A stretch of DNA of 60,921 bases from a bacterium UBP8_UBA817 (lineage in GTDB: Bacteria > Margulisbacteria > Marinamargulisbacteria > SXXA01 > SICP01). The stretch is taken from assembly GCA_945888435.1 (NCBI GenBank), contig CAMCZW010000009.1:1-60921 (forward strand). The letters are read 5' to 3'. This document shows positions 58,701 to 60,921 of the stretch, one piece after another. The notes beneath the pieces were generated by a model, which did not search any database, was not told the origin of the DNA, and saw nothing but the letters and a program-made list of their open reading frames with translations. Position numbers and translations under genes: made by a program. Numbering within the stretch: the first letter of the stretch is position 1; every line of letters begins with the position of its first letter.

Positions 58701-60010
58701 GAAAACTCGGCTCTACCTGTAGCTCTAGCATGTGCTACAAGGGCATCAAACTTAGTTTGTAAATCTCTAACCGGGCTTCCGGGTGATAAATCCTGGTTAA
58801 CCAACATCCGATAGATATTGCCAAACCTAACTCTTGGGATATCAAGCGGCTTACTCAGCAGCTCCGTTAATTGCTCAGTACGATAATTAATAGCATCAAG
58901 TAAAGAGCTAAATTGCACAGTTTTAGGGTCAATATTTCGGTTATACTCTACAAATGCTTCACCAGGGGGCTGATTAATAACACTCGTTCTAAAACGAAGC
59001 GCTGTTTCAAAATGAGTTGGAATGTCTTTATAAGAAATAAATACTTGGTCATTCATCTCAAATAAACGGTCAAATCGAATGGCATCTAAGTCCGTAAATC
59101 CGCCAGTGCCAGTGGCATCCAAGCCAATCGTTTTACCAGATGTCTTAAGTGTGACTATGGTATGTCCAATTTCTCCGCTGCCACCTTCACCTCTTACAAA
59201 TCCCGCAGATAAAGTCACCATGTCCCGGGTTTGTTCAGCAGAAAATCCAGTGCGTTCTAGCGCTCCCATCAATACAGAAGCCGTTAATACAGTTAAGTCT
59301 TCGCAGTCTCCACCTTTGCGATCCAAAGTCTGAGATGCGGTCTGCCATCGGTCACCCATTTGGTCAGTCATATACTCAAAATGAGATTGAATGTAATCAA
59401 GTACCGCAGCGGCCACACTTTCGGCGTCCATCCCTTTTCGGATAACCCCGCTATCAAAAAGAGACTTCGTCATATCAGTAACGGCCTTACTATCGGGGTT
59501 AATCAGGTACTGCAGTCGTCTAAAATCAAGTTCAGTTCGGCCCATTCCCATAGCTTCAATCATCGTGTCGCGTTTTAACTTGGCTTCTGAAACCTCTTGA
59601 ACGTTTTTATTTCCCTTAATCCCATGACAGGCATCATAAAGAGTTTGCATTTGATCAAAACTAAGTCCAAAAAGCTCAGCGGCTTCCGGACGTTGAAAAA
59701 ACATCATCATTTCATGGATTTGAGCGAGATCGGAGACGGATGACTTACTGCTGCCATTGATTAAAAAATCTTTAAAAATCTGACAGGCTTGAGGGGTAAA
59801 GACAGAGTTTTCTAAGTCGGTATCCAAAGCACGTATTAATAAATTCCGGAGATGAACATCCGTAATTCCAACCGCTCCACTTCCAATATCCACACTATCT
59901 AAAACAGCAACGTTAGACCGAGTGGAATCCATGACTGACGGCCCCGCAACAGCAGTACCAGTATCCTTCTTAAAAATCCCTGAGAGATTAATACCGCCTA
60001 ATCCAAACAT
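37736..60010 (-). CDS. Giant 7424-aa protein with N-terminal transglutaminase-like domain and helical repeats
   Basis: One uninterrupted 22,275-nt frame, over a third of the window. GGAG lies 5 nt before the ATG at 60010. No signal peptide. Residues about 200-305 form a transglutaminase/bacterial-transglutaminase-like cysteine protease (BTLCP)-type domain with a full triad: C236 (GGDCEDL), H283 (GHTIV), D298 (GLDATG). Hydrophobic helices lie near 1217-1265 and 3320. Residues about 2060-2215 are a Lys-rich coiled coil. Most of the rest is predicted helical, Ala/Leu/Ser/Asp-rich, with only about seven cysteines. An Ala/Pro-rich linker lies near 5425-5460. Tandem repeats occur at 6137-6232 and 6745-6899. 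No PKS, NRPS, ATPase or adhesin repeat is seen. Candidate roles include an exported effector or an envelope scaffold; none is established. Confidence 0.9.
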   Translation of the reverse strand: MFGLGGINLSGIFKKDTGTAVAGPSVMDSTRSNVAVLDSVDIGSGAVGITDVHLRNLLIRALDTDLENSVFTPQACQIFKDFLINGSSKSSVSDLAQIHEMMMFFQRPEAAELFGLSFDQMQTLYDACHGIKGNKNVQEVSEAKLKRDTMIEAMGMGRTELDFRRLQYLINPDSKAVTDMTKSLFDSGVIRKGMDAESVAAAVLDYIQSHFEYMTDQMGDRWQTASQTLDRKGGDCEDLTVLTASVLMGALERTGFSAEQTRDMVTLSAGFVRGEGGSGEIGHTIVTLKTSGKTIGLDATGTGGFTDLDAIRFDRLFEMNDQVFISYKDIPTHFETALRFRTSVINQPPGEAFVEYNRNIDPKTVQFSSLLDAINYRTEQLTELLSKPLDIPRVRFGNIYRMLVNQDLSPGSPVRDLQTKFDALVAHARATGRAEFSYSSGSNFETFTIDGNNVGRLEALKGESVVAYSGTKAALTNAYGNSSSQYRVAKLVPGTDTPMRYPNGDPVLVSISRSEFDLLSDNATIYKIFNLYETVDIGKISVNTFYNSFDKTPDELTASGFTSYENFEFFTLKRVDIPFNSPSTSAITDFSMVSVEINDRAFYSYITNVLDQVNQITTLFRAGLGILELIYMESEEMSSDHLDEQTRQDLKDSSSKNNLQKFSESVDKWQSKISSGIRDISNELFNFISSTNDAESKRVNMLIDIWPRTAGDSSKMDPGVLIGNILLGITGTLADEWTGALTYERSVTKVALNQTASMIVARNAAARARLAYTLTTRIEMWDDPEHPDTPDYKLPIRTESAWPQGWSESVWRAQDTSIEGTAQQLAYGGVSKGDILSFLAGLGGTKIVAGAASAGIYANSEIGQMISILNSSDFDATNPAVNMGFLYWIQGELSDNPLSGRDRIETVQNANDDSRQFKARLFNMASDSTTQTTAAMDFTATTPAAGSGAQQLQEMRDTERRKNDLKDERVRLRALVASNTTAGRDSTVELARLDAINVLLESLQGIPNLLKQQAADRARLAELVANPTLEVVVGETQAVTGRLVTTATKITEARQAVLDPPNRALETNTAAGDGLAQLDSQLPASGKPELPADPPDTSSGKRAYLDFNAPRTLEVKMKMVAYQNFLRVSLLVKQLLLENMRQAAEALSGKQSSVVLGGGSRVASQALEAELNVQFSHFDATLQESLRLNDSVNELVSARFEYYKAAQRVIMSTIRTTAQAAIEVTSIIIGTIMDPIGKIVGYDKPYFAYMLNTIGGAVIESVFNLWDLGIEYRTHEFYKPSVIQTYDNPYNAQYGRYLQNQSLAYQNSTGTIVKDGDPSTIKGIFKTGSVEQRDYFENRFNQLRLSGQINFGGGGEKTFHNVNTSFTDVVPDFVASRGDGFYSKDSYGMFFKEGPGGYDPTVSGNHGITFSAHEGTDWSEFNKIKMISYLFYAFLSHLQQAAKDMSGVAPKSNFAQFETQMDAYLTYEKSVIASLKAEVDAVIKAATVNANKDKKRVYLKDDAALGALKIPASLLSLLKEPANRFAYSAATIPIEQADLLRKKAGAQYSGLNANYRNPDNQTLAAGIAGMPSVDRSAPGSPYRMIGGVDPTAALFNLESLEDSTGSLGVLDPTVVADLTTTVNDYYRHKQETLWQGGSGIDAVAVAGRSIGDIEHDAATLARWVNWENEEKKLMNDVYLANQDNPYKPTALPMTSPDFHKAIEATQKLAKIGALRVILLMALQMLYKQKQNVLKEMCGYASQANLFQRSMNIVDRYNSFQADAMEGIVQEFAARSEANNVFQSELISLSIESPTVALIGVYFIQYPKKAPADPAEGGGDKFVNIYKKIVAGQIAKMIAQALGNVAVSMAGLMSEKQTPKMDSEFLTYQHADPVDKTELKNAKDRKTELEGKKKNGTASDADLKELGQSNTRIAKAQSKIVSGNQNAGGRRSNNEKTDMGINSSQIKFTGGGTVFNTAIQQQAKAKIERAARRVELINTIVISGLSAKSDVAADMSGVDSAKMGSTFSSVLGRLKQGQLAAVGMIFQAVQALADQRNQNMERLVKAITDGVMQGIKAGMMKAVTTAKKKKENKQRATKKGLAQHNADAKANHDKLKALKTDQKSLQDKVDSKKKNMTGAEKKQYAKDKKDLKATKKEIGQREVLKDDLKEKGKVAKQTLKENRAKLVTAQTTVDNLKTKSTVGMTQKQLKDHQQKIKSAEAKLDQTTNLIKHGSKRDPGPTRSADKMNEASRNLFQLEQAFKVMEKINGLFSHMLADMLVSTAAPSMVAPGDSGDQGAANSMSVAAQANDDQMRMGLTEGNDVMHDVATTLGAFPMIATAELENAVLSARYDAGTYAALAKNAKAQERFFKVMAALLKQAVVYTGKSGFGINEDQMLEVKRKLEQSVLKAVLKAQDEATIKGRDVTPDDVMRHVMVPEFKLLGISLNLKAIAQTEAKNHERMLYAATGVKNFVFGNGKNVSDVGRDATIKNNEKQLKDLTDTLASLRQQPMTSENKDKIEKLQIEHQARQEISDSNKNVKTKNERLQLAKDTGASPQEIRRLDLELKGLEKVREEVLSKHDQFSAKNSVLNSVGEFFKRRGLMGILPGFNVLRPTEPMPGYRELKERQQGKEYLDRIMFSIVLQTNGAILNNEKDTFNAFATTDPRFKDLVVTDQRADLKLLMTGTGGSGGATKLMKEKLTKALENMVETMSGSQLSGMDLTDSDIKLLVDSGVLKAISKKVSDDGTSTPHDKLYKVMVKDPSQIAALKGELVGPDIDGEKNPMKEFFAYYTGASVDAASKLKASAKIDEFLGSLDMLQELGVFTQGALANALARRGIPSDEANKVAGNVLAGLKKEKFVSGGGSDGLYTFTDRFYDRRFRSKDAMAYVNDKDDPIDKILKEATTGLPNFQLDILKSTVHQASASQGAVFGLVNDISNFFKTIDPLAAKQGNLLSSITSMASELKTLDAAMKSNADKVYADMLVARLELLEAPVFKLSLSDGRVAIAEPLAAPGRTGVIPILFKAGNESIIVEIEPGSGISTSQALEALQKQRPTVTVVQESLSSINASDNSFKQHDAAVINRDKLVKALASLEQESRQTTQDLKQIALVVDALNSVRNEVAIIESLKKAELFMMSNLKSGDAEADILKTLSDNQVGTADAKGIISALMDAGFLSEAGRLTQSGMMMTEDEIKALPALGLIPQSNNPNINTLAAVVATIKEQQTKETLLDDMRTRGGQDLGSQEALRTSHSILKTMSDNLSQAAVMPGSDDDTKELAATLDSLKNGLKTYADGGKAGGQDSIARVLLVAAGLPGVTRDEALDKVLGLSSPGALAVAILTAIPVVGQLDWAGLRDWGLKKWRKATNTEDVDNVTGNVMNRAVGAMVSTSLMNPDNRRLVENATRMEQAGINPNDLMKNMRTFLGDDDVNAMVSLLTMSLKDIFDFDGRDSTSKLDLERTIFDSAQNAVDTINKLMIDSAPPEGGDGPSRSEQTKDRANVRKAAMVVLKLGEELLKYSGSTPEMSQRYLGLIMQELERQHSDKFDLIMNDLIELSESSGAQKTMNQLLGVMTSDETRFYKDITNRSVLTHIPIIGERFLAVDGLDRADEAELALSAVGLQFKQTRGKESIQALIGLDNIGLLISRLTDEDLAGDSGFSILQTNESVLRQLVNRLMEQADPNLAQPDEFRPNKATPVQSENAKKALANLSSLIGVEALTNAIDPADVGNLMTIIDRGRATQSFFNAQLAKQQFSPTMSKAGQGTHSGLNQKAMAERLTYNRDTHENTASDAGTLLKELTEQLKSDAPGTLSLFEQEDNLVNLSILLQNAMRGGATEEARDFTTQLMRQGSEANKVKNALKDTLLNINQNLSNPEVQSYLQRVEDGDNGRRGGIVLDSDTKALSKRVAEVGADVVKSKSETINTLNQLQSAPGSELLRDGLRAESTQDKLLDDLAKSVAAALANRAQTLPSGAPSGSVESVDAGNLIFDATIKAIEAVTVTEGSDGAKRQSLIDRFTSAVSHETDVLNAQLAEPLQINLAQLSKHVAESRDYVGGPVKDSLARNIGTRGVAAAVARELRQANRGDSAVARSTFNKLLSQSPAELKEVYRRMVVDSGDRRTGIALIRSRIVNAPLGNDHQAPQLAALISSVSTAITPKSSPADRQAVELFHSDLIMELKGSLATATDQGVKDSLKSLIATAEKEYKIVREMNGKTRFSEADGSGSRSGLVRDGMARAMYADDAMKTFSGLLKDQAEILREMAPATPAGEPDHPLKAFSDQLTLLSAIDPTIKPVEFSVQFGKVADALNALSGTNIVVSQDQLATAQSLSELSGLMAMHTSAPLPDSGLNVASDAFSRVVSSASAPEFSQLLTGPNKNNFSEALTHYLKEAPLDADMMGVFGKISQHSNVDDTQKFIPLMFARLNTQVSPEILADPVIMSALESGQDDHRLASVQTDSTGSTSASYRVPSDVNTFNQLLNSPALADIDPAKKAVVLAGLKDAFYLSSGDGLADRATALTSLNELQSKRVGATATDQLAPALLSVLSTSIEIGRTGETPKVSRDVVAGLARYMESQSTSVPDASPHKPQATQAIKDMKDATTTVEVDKAFSTWMTAMSSSGMSTEASKEPKQMQKLIQDSMSLTKSRKDLFSFTKGLANDGPRLNTLAANFNNSPQDADVKKLTQVLSDPTMVAQLKKEDPAAYLGIIQAFAVVPQFPTTAHQSVIKDIELARNPVFQSFLTADPDQRGAVLHDFSALSTPQDRIAMMNLMRLSPKEFNGLFSEFDSRVAPTDLAAAQVVVSTSPGTAGAPSRALSTTELMEFLYAPTKGTMVDHPTQAGARELSLVSTEPTSLPGVLLSSGSLSPQFLDGQGKVRDTDIMNSAGNIVQRSLKTHVGTLLQEAFNINPATAPGDAQVQAIVDGIKAAALRPAQAQGDIDQLRFDISTSAAISSPDKGSLLHTLNQSKRQMDDRTHTLLSRVLQYSKQAQAQFDIGNVSQSNSAIKNAALTLDSMIPTLMDSGMNEQEIRTLLDPAQSPGDRAFNLVAAFQKIETHAKTNPSLKLSPVEKKSLEQSRNAVSTLLLNRLTRDPEFKQANQARIGDFLKGLADLGETVDRGLKGLGNPVHALMRSKDQSPMLMHQFMALFEGNPDPKLMETLLERSGIFNPTDAVQMSRLVDFMSVHPAGAAGVVNYIGDPVKKAEALNQLMAPDGVINWGDPVSIRKHSLAIDTFVEVLRVSEKPQDFLPHLDLMKPITPADSQEKLWAHIYQRLSFSPVQQKAFLDALPSTVGTTVSATPAAVASITTHNMNLPMSDPNSLAALLALKSSAYNEMKPGGNLAAFEAEFATLLQNTPPGSGADTAGFTLLRDLMVNPLYRSQLVGMMTHPMPAPSTKTIGECLGALIRSDLTGAIFNDRTTTMLLNHGPVALKQSALSKGDPAVSILDYRPSRDDVVAARTAAATAAEVTANPASTPADIAAANAAAQTAHALPARPVLVYAALLDDSRINHTARLPFNMSNDDVASLMKMASDDGQLQVVSSLLRSSKYQLQSENALTNLMKAPATRQQALNVVAQLNDGRIASQVVLDAFKALLPTATQEDYREFLNSTVLSPQFMSGLSEGARASLTQRVLNSCVTEIGSMPQRQVMVDALASLLGPQAPSAASALTAAKFASPEHGIIPATAGKTPDDVILALQRRNILDANGQLTSQYDPTRSVIGLLVDITSGQSTHINQVLQAHYHAQSHGISDSVKDAVAQVVMASGMDLNGLPKGKAAFDFLAGLSTTDLSTINDARLNSILEAVFPPVQLPVVAANIALAPPLIPQEYVVAFVANPANQALVDRISGFARSHPDVPAPVKAVIARQSILPAGAADALEALATTAAPPTFSPLLKEIVISKTQIPQGKFSDMAPADQAQLIRLYDLLSERPQGPAVAGGPGLAGTTLTLDEIQDVLDQLPKNANPLMLRLLATFEGRDAAPAVTGVSPLVSNLMDKIAPLDPNLSPVINLISADRADLAKIAKDPILLHQFLDQLSQRDLSSGSSVMTVLGKDQLALLFDSVTTIQGRQLQQQVVDKMTRDFLTKPVNSVTTGFEDMHWLQQYNSRYLISTDSFVDESPKGAKISLTQSQNLFSVLSGSTAIVGDSFVDIASNISPTKSQEAFALLRGLGVLSNTGEVTASISPAKELEIANELSKIGFSQEGIHKVVNTLTDAHGLGVLSKSGAIKTVISPEKELEIKNKLVEMGYSKEAIDKVIDGLKTASQPDMLTKRMVEKMIASSVGNEAEFKAFTRKVLTHPDWNSYQKMMILMPVVAQLKTSTTAGGDHVMPEEFRGGFWSSMGKTALNIFNIHPAKAKTKRPGLDLLKDIHSQLKPGNTEHAEIFAQVLATSIRTRGRDYLLRFGDVKTNEARFLRKVLKDDFLKTGGVIYNSLATILARGKDVPSGPDKQLLDIVQRHVDHMVIFDKVRTGDETNLTIKGKPYMSTKRFDKAVAGSFGKSLQEDVHNALEKQVRQAMVDENQSVIESVCRSLSLMGLQHQDTSWINALVLEKSTFNQSKFTDILPASLDAPGSAVIRNAISDKLLVALSSPENGYLQKDPASGNYYRTGKELTSEAGLNLDSILSGIPSGVERMKAMRAITHELRAPHILVAPMIRLSRDEFSAGQARSRRSHLLYNRQAFRYDQIMQKPGSKTTAAARTKAEFKGGPTKPQNYLAEYLHYHGNGGQIVRTMVDDMYQRTNYTDGQGSAQRRGDYYARQLMNTDANELAGTLASAPRGLVPDHLDSLATPQLTRYDIWQGLLSAGYVKENGDITDKFDPEGSGRLDKLPPQFDGLHYELRQVLKGALFAASRGLVSDSLANLASQVNQANPTKPQINQGYIWSELISAGYIKADGKVTDKFDPKEVGALKGLKSELDKIHNELRQVLREASESRANFAMKSLVDPDIEMNYTAQKRGFMSTVEANDKMKKIVKLQALTAEMINALGTVTSKIASGRPYAEMVALRQQQANLKEQLLYVHANAATLFDDVMRDGIPSLKGKVSAAAKSTVSTLLFGVNADDYHSLSQVKTKVQSLANIYLESSKKKADSIKLADSMMTYIKGAADPALAFQQVSTTINDLAKQPRFKTLASTLGTALDTYAKENGMANRSEVVLKAVKGSITAQSTDKAMERVASGLDVLGWSSDKGADLVTQYSSNKQLLTSTLAFDTTVIETSLKRSLALDALSTLPDLSTKTMDALQAHGILELHASGKYTLQPAQLHQWEDAQKTLTGDPATGAVGPLDKDQFDAIRSIVDSSMPQGSDQLPSLLVSIAGDRIFKADGSVNTQAVKKELQELGASGPVADDLSVALTTPLLLKRVTQGTVKEFQSSVQHLALSTLTQAEIKEVEARLKSHGLSGATHKKITDELTRLSTPAPTTPNSFRDQIYREGFKRALGQAFGQGDFQSMVDFIDNAATV
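39314..39778 (-). repeat. Tandem duplication of a 75-80 aa module inside the giant gene
   Basis: Two consecutive units (protein residues 6745-6819 and 6820-6899) share RGLV-x-D-x-L, then IW-(Q/S)-x-L-(L/I)-SAGY-(V/I)-K, DG/NG-x-(I/V)-TDKFDP, and ELRQVL-(K/R). The DNA is also visibly similar, for example around the shared TDKFDP codons near 39400 and 39653, so the duplication is fairly recent. Confidence 0.85.
41315..41602 (-). repeat. Tandem 48-aa (144-nt) repeat inside the giant gene
   Basis: Two exactly adjacent 144-nt units (41602-41459 and 41458-41315; residues 6137-6184 and 6185-6232) encode GLGVLS-x2-G-x5-ISP-x-KELEI-x-N-x-L...G(F/Y)S(Q/K)E-x-I-x-KV(V/I). The DNA is clearly alike, including the identical GAGCTTGAGATT stretch. 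Just upstream in the protein a looser pair (DSFVD...ISLTQSQNLFSVL and DSFVD...ISPTKSQEAFALL) continues the pattern. Confidence 0.88.
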
Positions 60011-60088
60011 ATCTACTCCAAAGAGGTTCTAATTATAAAGTTATATCACGCATGAGGATCGAGAAAAAAGAAAGAGGTAATGTATCTA

Positions 60089-60622
60089 TTATTTCTGGTA
60101 GATGTGTTCGATTGCTTCATCACCTAGCGCTTCCCTAAAAAACGCCTCATAAGGGATGACCGGAAATATAGCTAAAAACGGAAATACATTCGCAGCAGAC
60201 ATCCTTGTTACCACCTCCCGCAGTCGGCCCCTAAAAACCGCAGTCGCAGAGTAAAGTGATTCTAGTAGTAGCGGGAATATCGGGTAAGGAGTTTTACAAA
60301 GACCGTCGATAACCAGATTGGCCAATTCCCCATTCTTTGTATCCCGCAAAAGTGCTAAAAGCGTCACAAAGGCTGGCGACTTATCAGAGGAGGTTATCAA
60401 GAGAGAAATAATTTTCTGAGCGACCAAGGGTAAGGTGGGGAGTGCCTTCAACAATACATCCAAATGAGCATCTGAGTTCATCAAGCACTGTCCTGCCCGC
60501 GCCACAATTATGGGTTGATGATGCCTGAGCATCGGGATAAGCTTTTCAACATCAGCTTCATCTAATGAGGGGGCATATAGTAAATAGCTATCGAGTTGGT
60601 CAAGATAATCCAATGGTTTCAT
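60089..60622 (-). CDS. Small HEAT-repeat-like protein heading the giant-protein operon
   Basis: 177 aa built of short paired helices (DEADVEKLIPMLRHHQPIIVARAGQCLMNSDAHLDVLLKALPTLPLVAQKIISLL, ELANLVIDGLCKTPYPIFPLLLESLY) that read as 4-5 degenerate HEAT-like repeats. No signal peptide or enzyme motif. It is the first gene of the minus-strand run, 78 nt upstream of the giant ORF. No clear Shine-Dalgarno sequence precedes its ATG. The AT-rich region 60623-60772 is shared with the divergent gene at 60773 and should contain both promoters. Alpha-solenoids often bind other proteins; here a partner within the operon is likely. Confidence 0.75.
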   Translation of the reverse strand: MKPLDYLDQLDSYLLYAPSLDEADVEKLIPMLRHHQPIIVARAGQCLMNSDAHLDVLLKALPTLPLVAQKIISLLITSSDKSPAFVTLLALLRDTKNGELANLVIDGLCKTPYPIFPLLLESLYSATAVFRGRLREVVTRMSAANVFPFLAIFPVIPYEAFFREALGDEAIEHIYQK

Positions 60623-60772
60623 ATTCGAAATTAAACCGGATTTACGCTCAGAAAGCTAGTTATATAGATTAAACATTAATTTTCGATACATATTTATAGG
60701 TATGAGAGACCGATTAAGAGAACAACATGAAGATCATGCGCTAAATTTATAAATTAAAAGGAGTGAAGACAC

Positions 60773-60921
60773 ATGGCCGGAACAATTACACAATTAGATA
60801 CGGGGATCGATCAATCCAACGCCAAGAAAGCAGCGGGTGACCGATTTACAGACGGGACTGAAAAGGCAATCGCCACAGTCGATAGTGCTGAAGAAGCAAC
60901 ACTTGGGTTAATGATGAAAAC
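60773..60921 (+). CDS. Start of an unknown protein (cut by window end)
   Basis: An ATG at 60773 with AAAGGAG about 8-9 nt upstream opens a frame to the window edge (49 complete codons). The product begins MAGTITQLDTGIDQSN and is hydrophilic and probably helical, with no signal peptide. It is divergent from the giant-protein operon and shares its 150-nt upstream region, so it may belong to the same system. Nothing more can be said from the fragment. Confidence 0.7.
   Translation, partial: MAGTITQLDTGIDQSNAKKAAGDRFTDGTEKAIATVDSAEEATLGLMMK

Noticed and set aside
37736..60010. Giant gene as a polyketide or non-ribosomal peptide synthase or RTX-like adhesin
   Set aside because: No ketosynthase, adenylation, carrier, condensation, cadherin, Ig-like or glycine-aspartate nonapeptide repeats are visible.
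1..60921. CRISPR array, insertion sequence or prophage
   Set aside because: No regularly spaced direct repeats, transposase, integrase or phage structural genes were seen.

Overview
The window comes from the chromosome of an uncultured diderm (Gram-negative-type) bacterium. The evidence is an ADP-heptose epimerase of LPS core synthesis, an outer-membrane beta-barrel protein with a signal peptide, MreB, a type II secretion/type IV pilus ATPase, and tRNA-Gly with an encoded CCA. I cannot fix the phylum from the sequence. The very long ORF, compact overlapping operons and many unrecognised helical proteins resemble candidate phyla known for giant genes (Omnitrophota or Margulisbacteria-like), but that is a guess.

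Layout. (1) 1-6619, minus strand: a housekeeping operon read nusA-infB-rbfA-nrnA-truB-ribF-pgsA, mostly joined by 1-4 nt overlaps. It has a terminator-like hairpin in the nusA leader and no rimP. (2) 6738-19896, plus strand except Fic: hldD, a 1075-aa TPR protein, a secreted SNase-type nuclease, a class II Fic protein (minus), three overlapping unknown genes, then mreB and the tightly packed gspE/pilB-tsaC-lplA run. (3) 19889-21789, minus: clpP-clpX. (4) 21867-26841: accessory and decaying DNA. It holds a P-type ATPase pseudogene with at least four internal deletions, a three-gene cassette containing a TIGR04255-type protein, an orphan toxin-like gene, and a metallophosphoesterase pseudogene. 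(5) 26898-31793: two terpene synthase genes (one intact, one split by a frame change) in one operon with a membrane histidine kinase, divergent from a double-receiver response regulator that appears to be transcribed leaderless. (6) 31795-35008, minus: a SOUL haem-binding protein, trigger factor, tRNA-Gly(GCC) with a clear promoter, and an outer-membrane protein. (7) 35073-60622, minus: a six-gene operon dominated by a 22,275-nt gene for a 7424-aa protein. Its N-terminus carries a transglutaminase-like Cys-His-Asp domain and its C-terminal part carries tandemly duplicated helical modules. Around it are a HEAT-like protein, an all-helical protein, a membrane-anchored coiled coil, a low-complexity protein and a possible acyltransferase-like protein. 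A divergent gene starts at 60773 and runs off the end.

The most novel-looking units are the giant-protein operon, the terpene synthase/two-component cluster and the TIGR04255 cassette. The giant operon has the form of an envelope-associated machine or an exported giant effector. The terpene cluster may couple terpenoid production to signalling. All functional statements for these three are inference.
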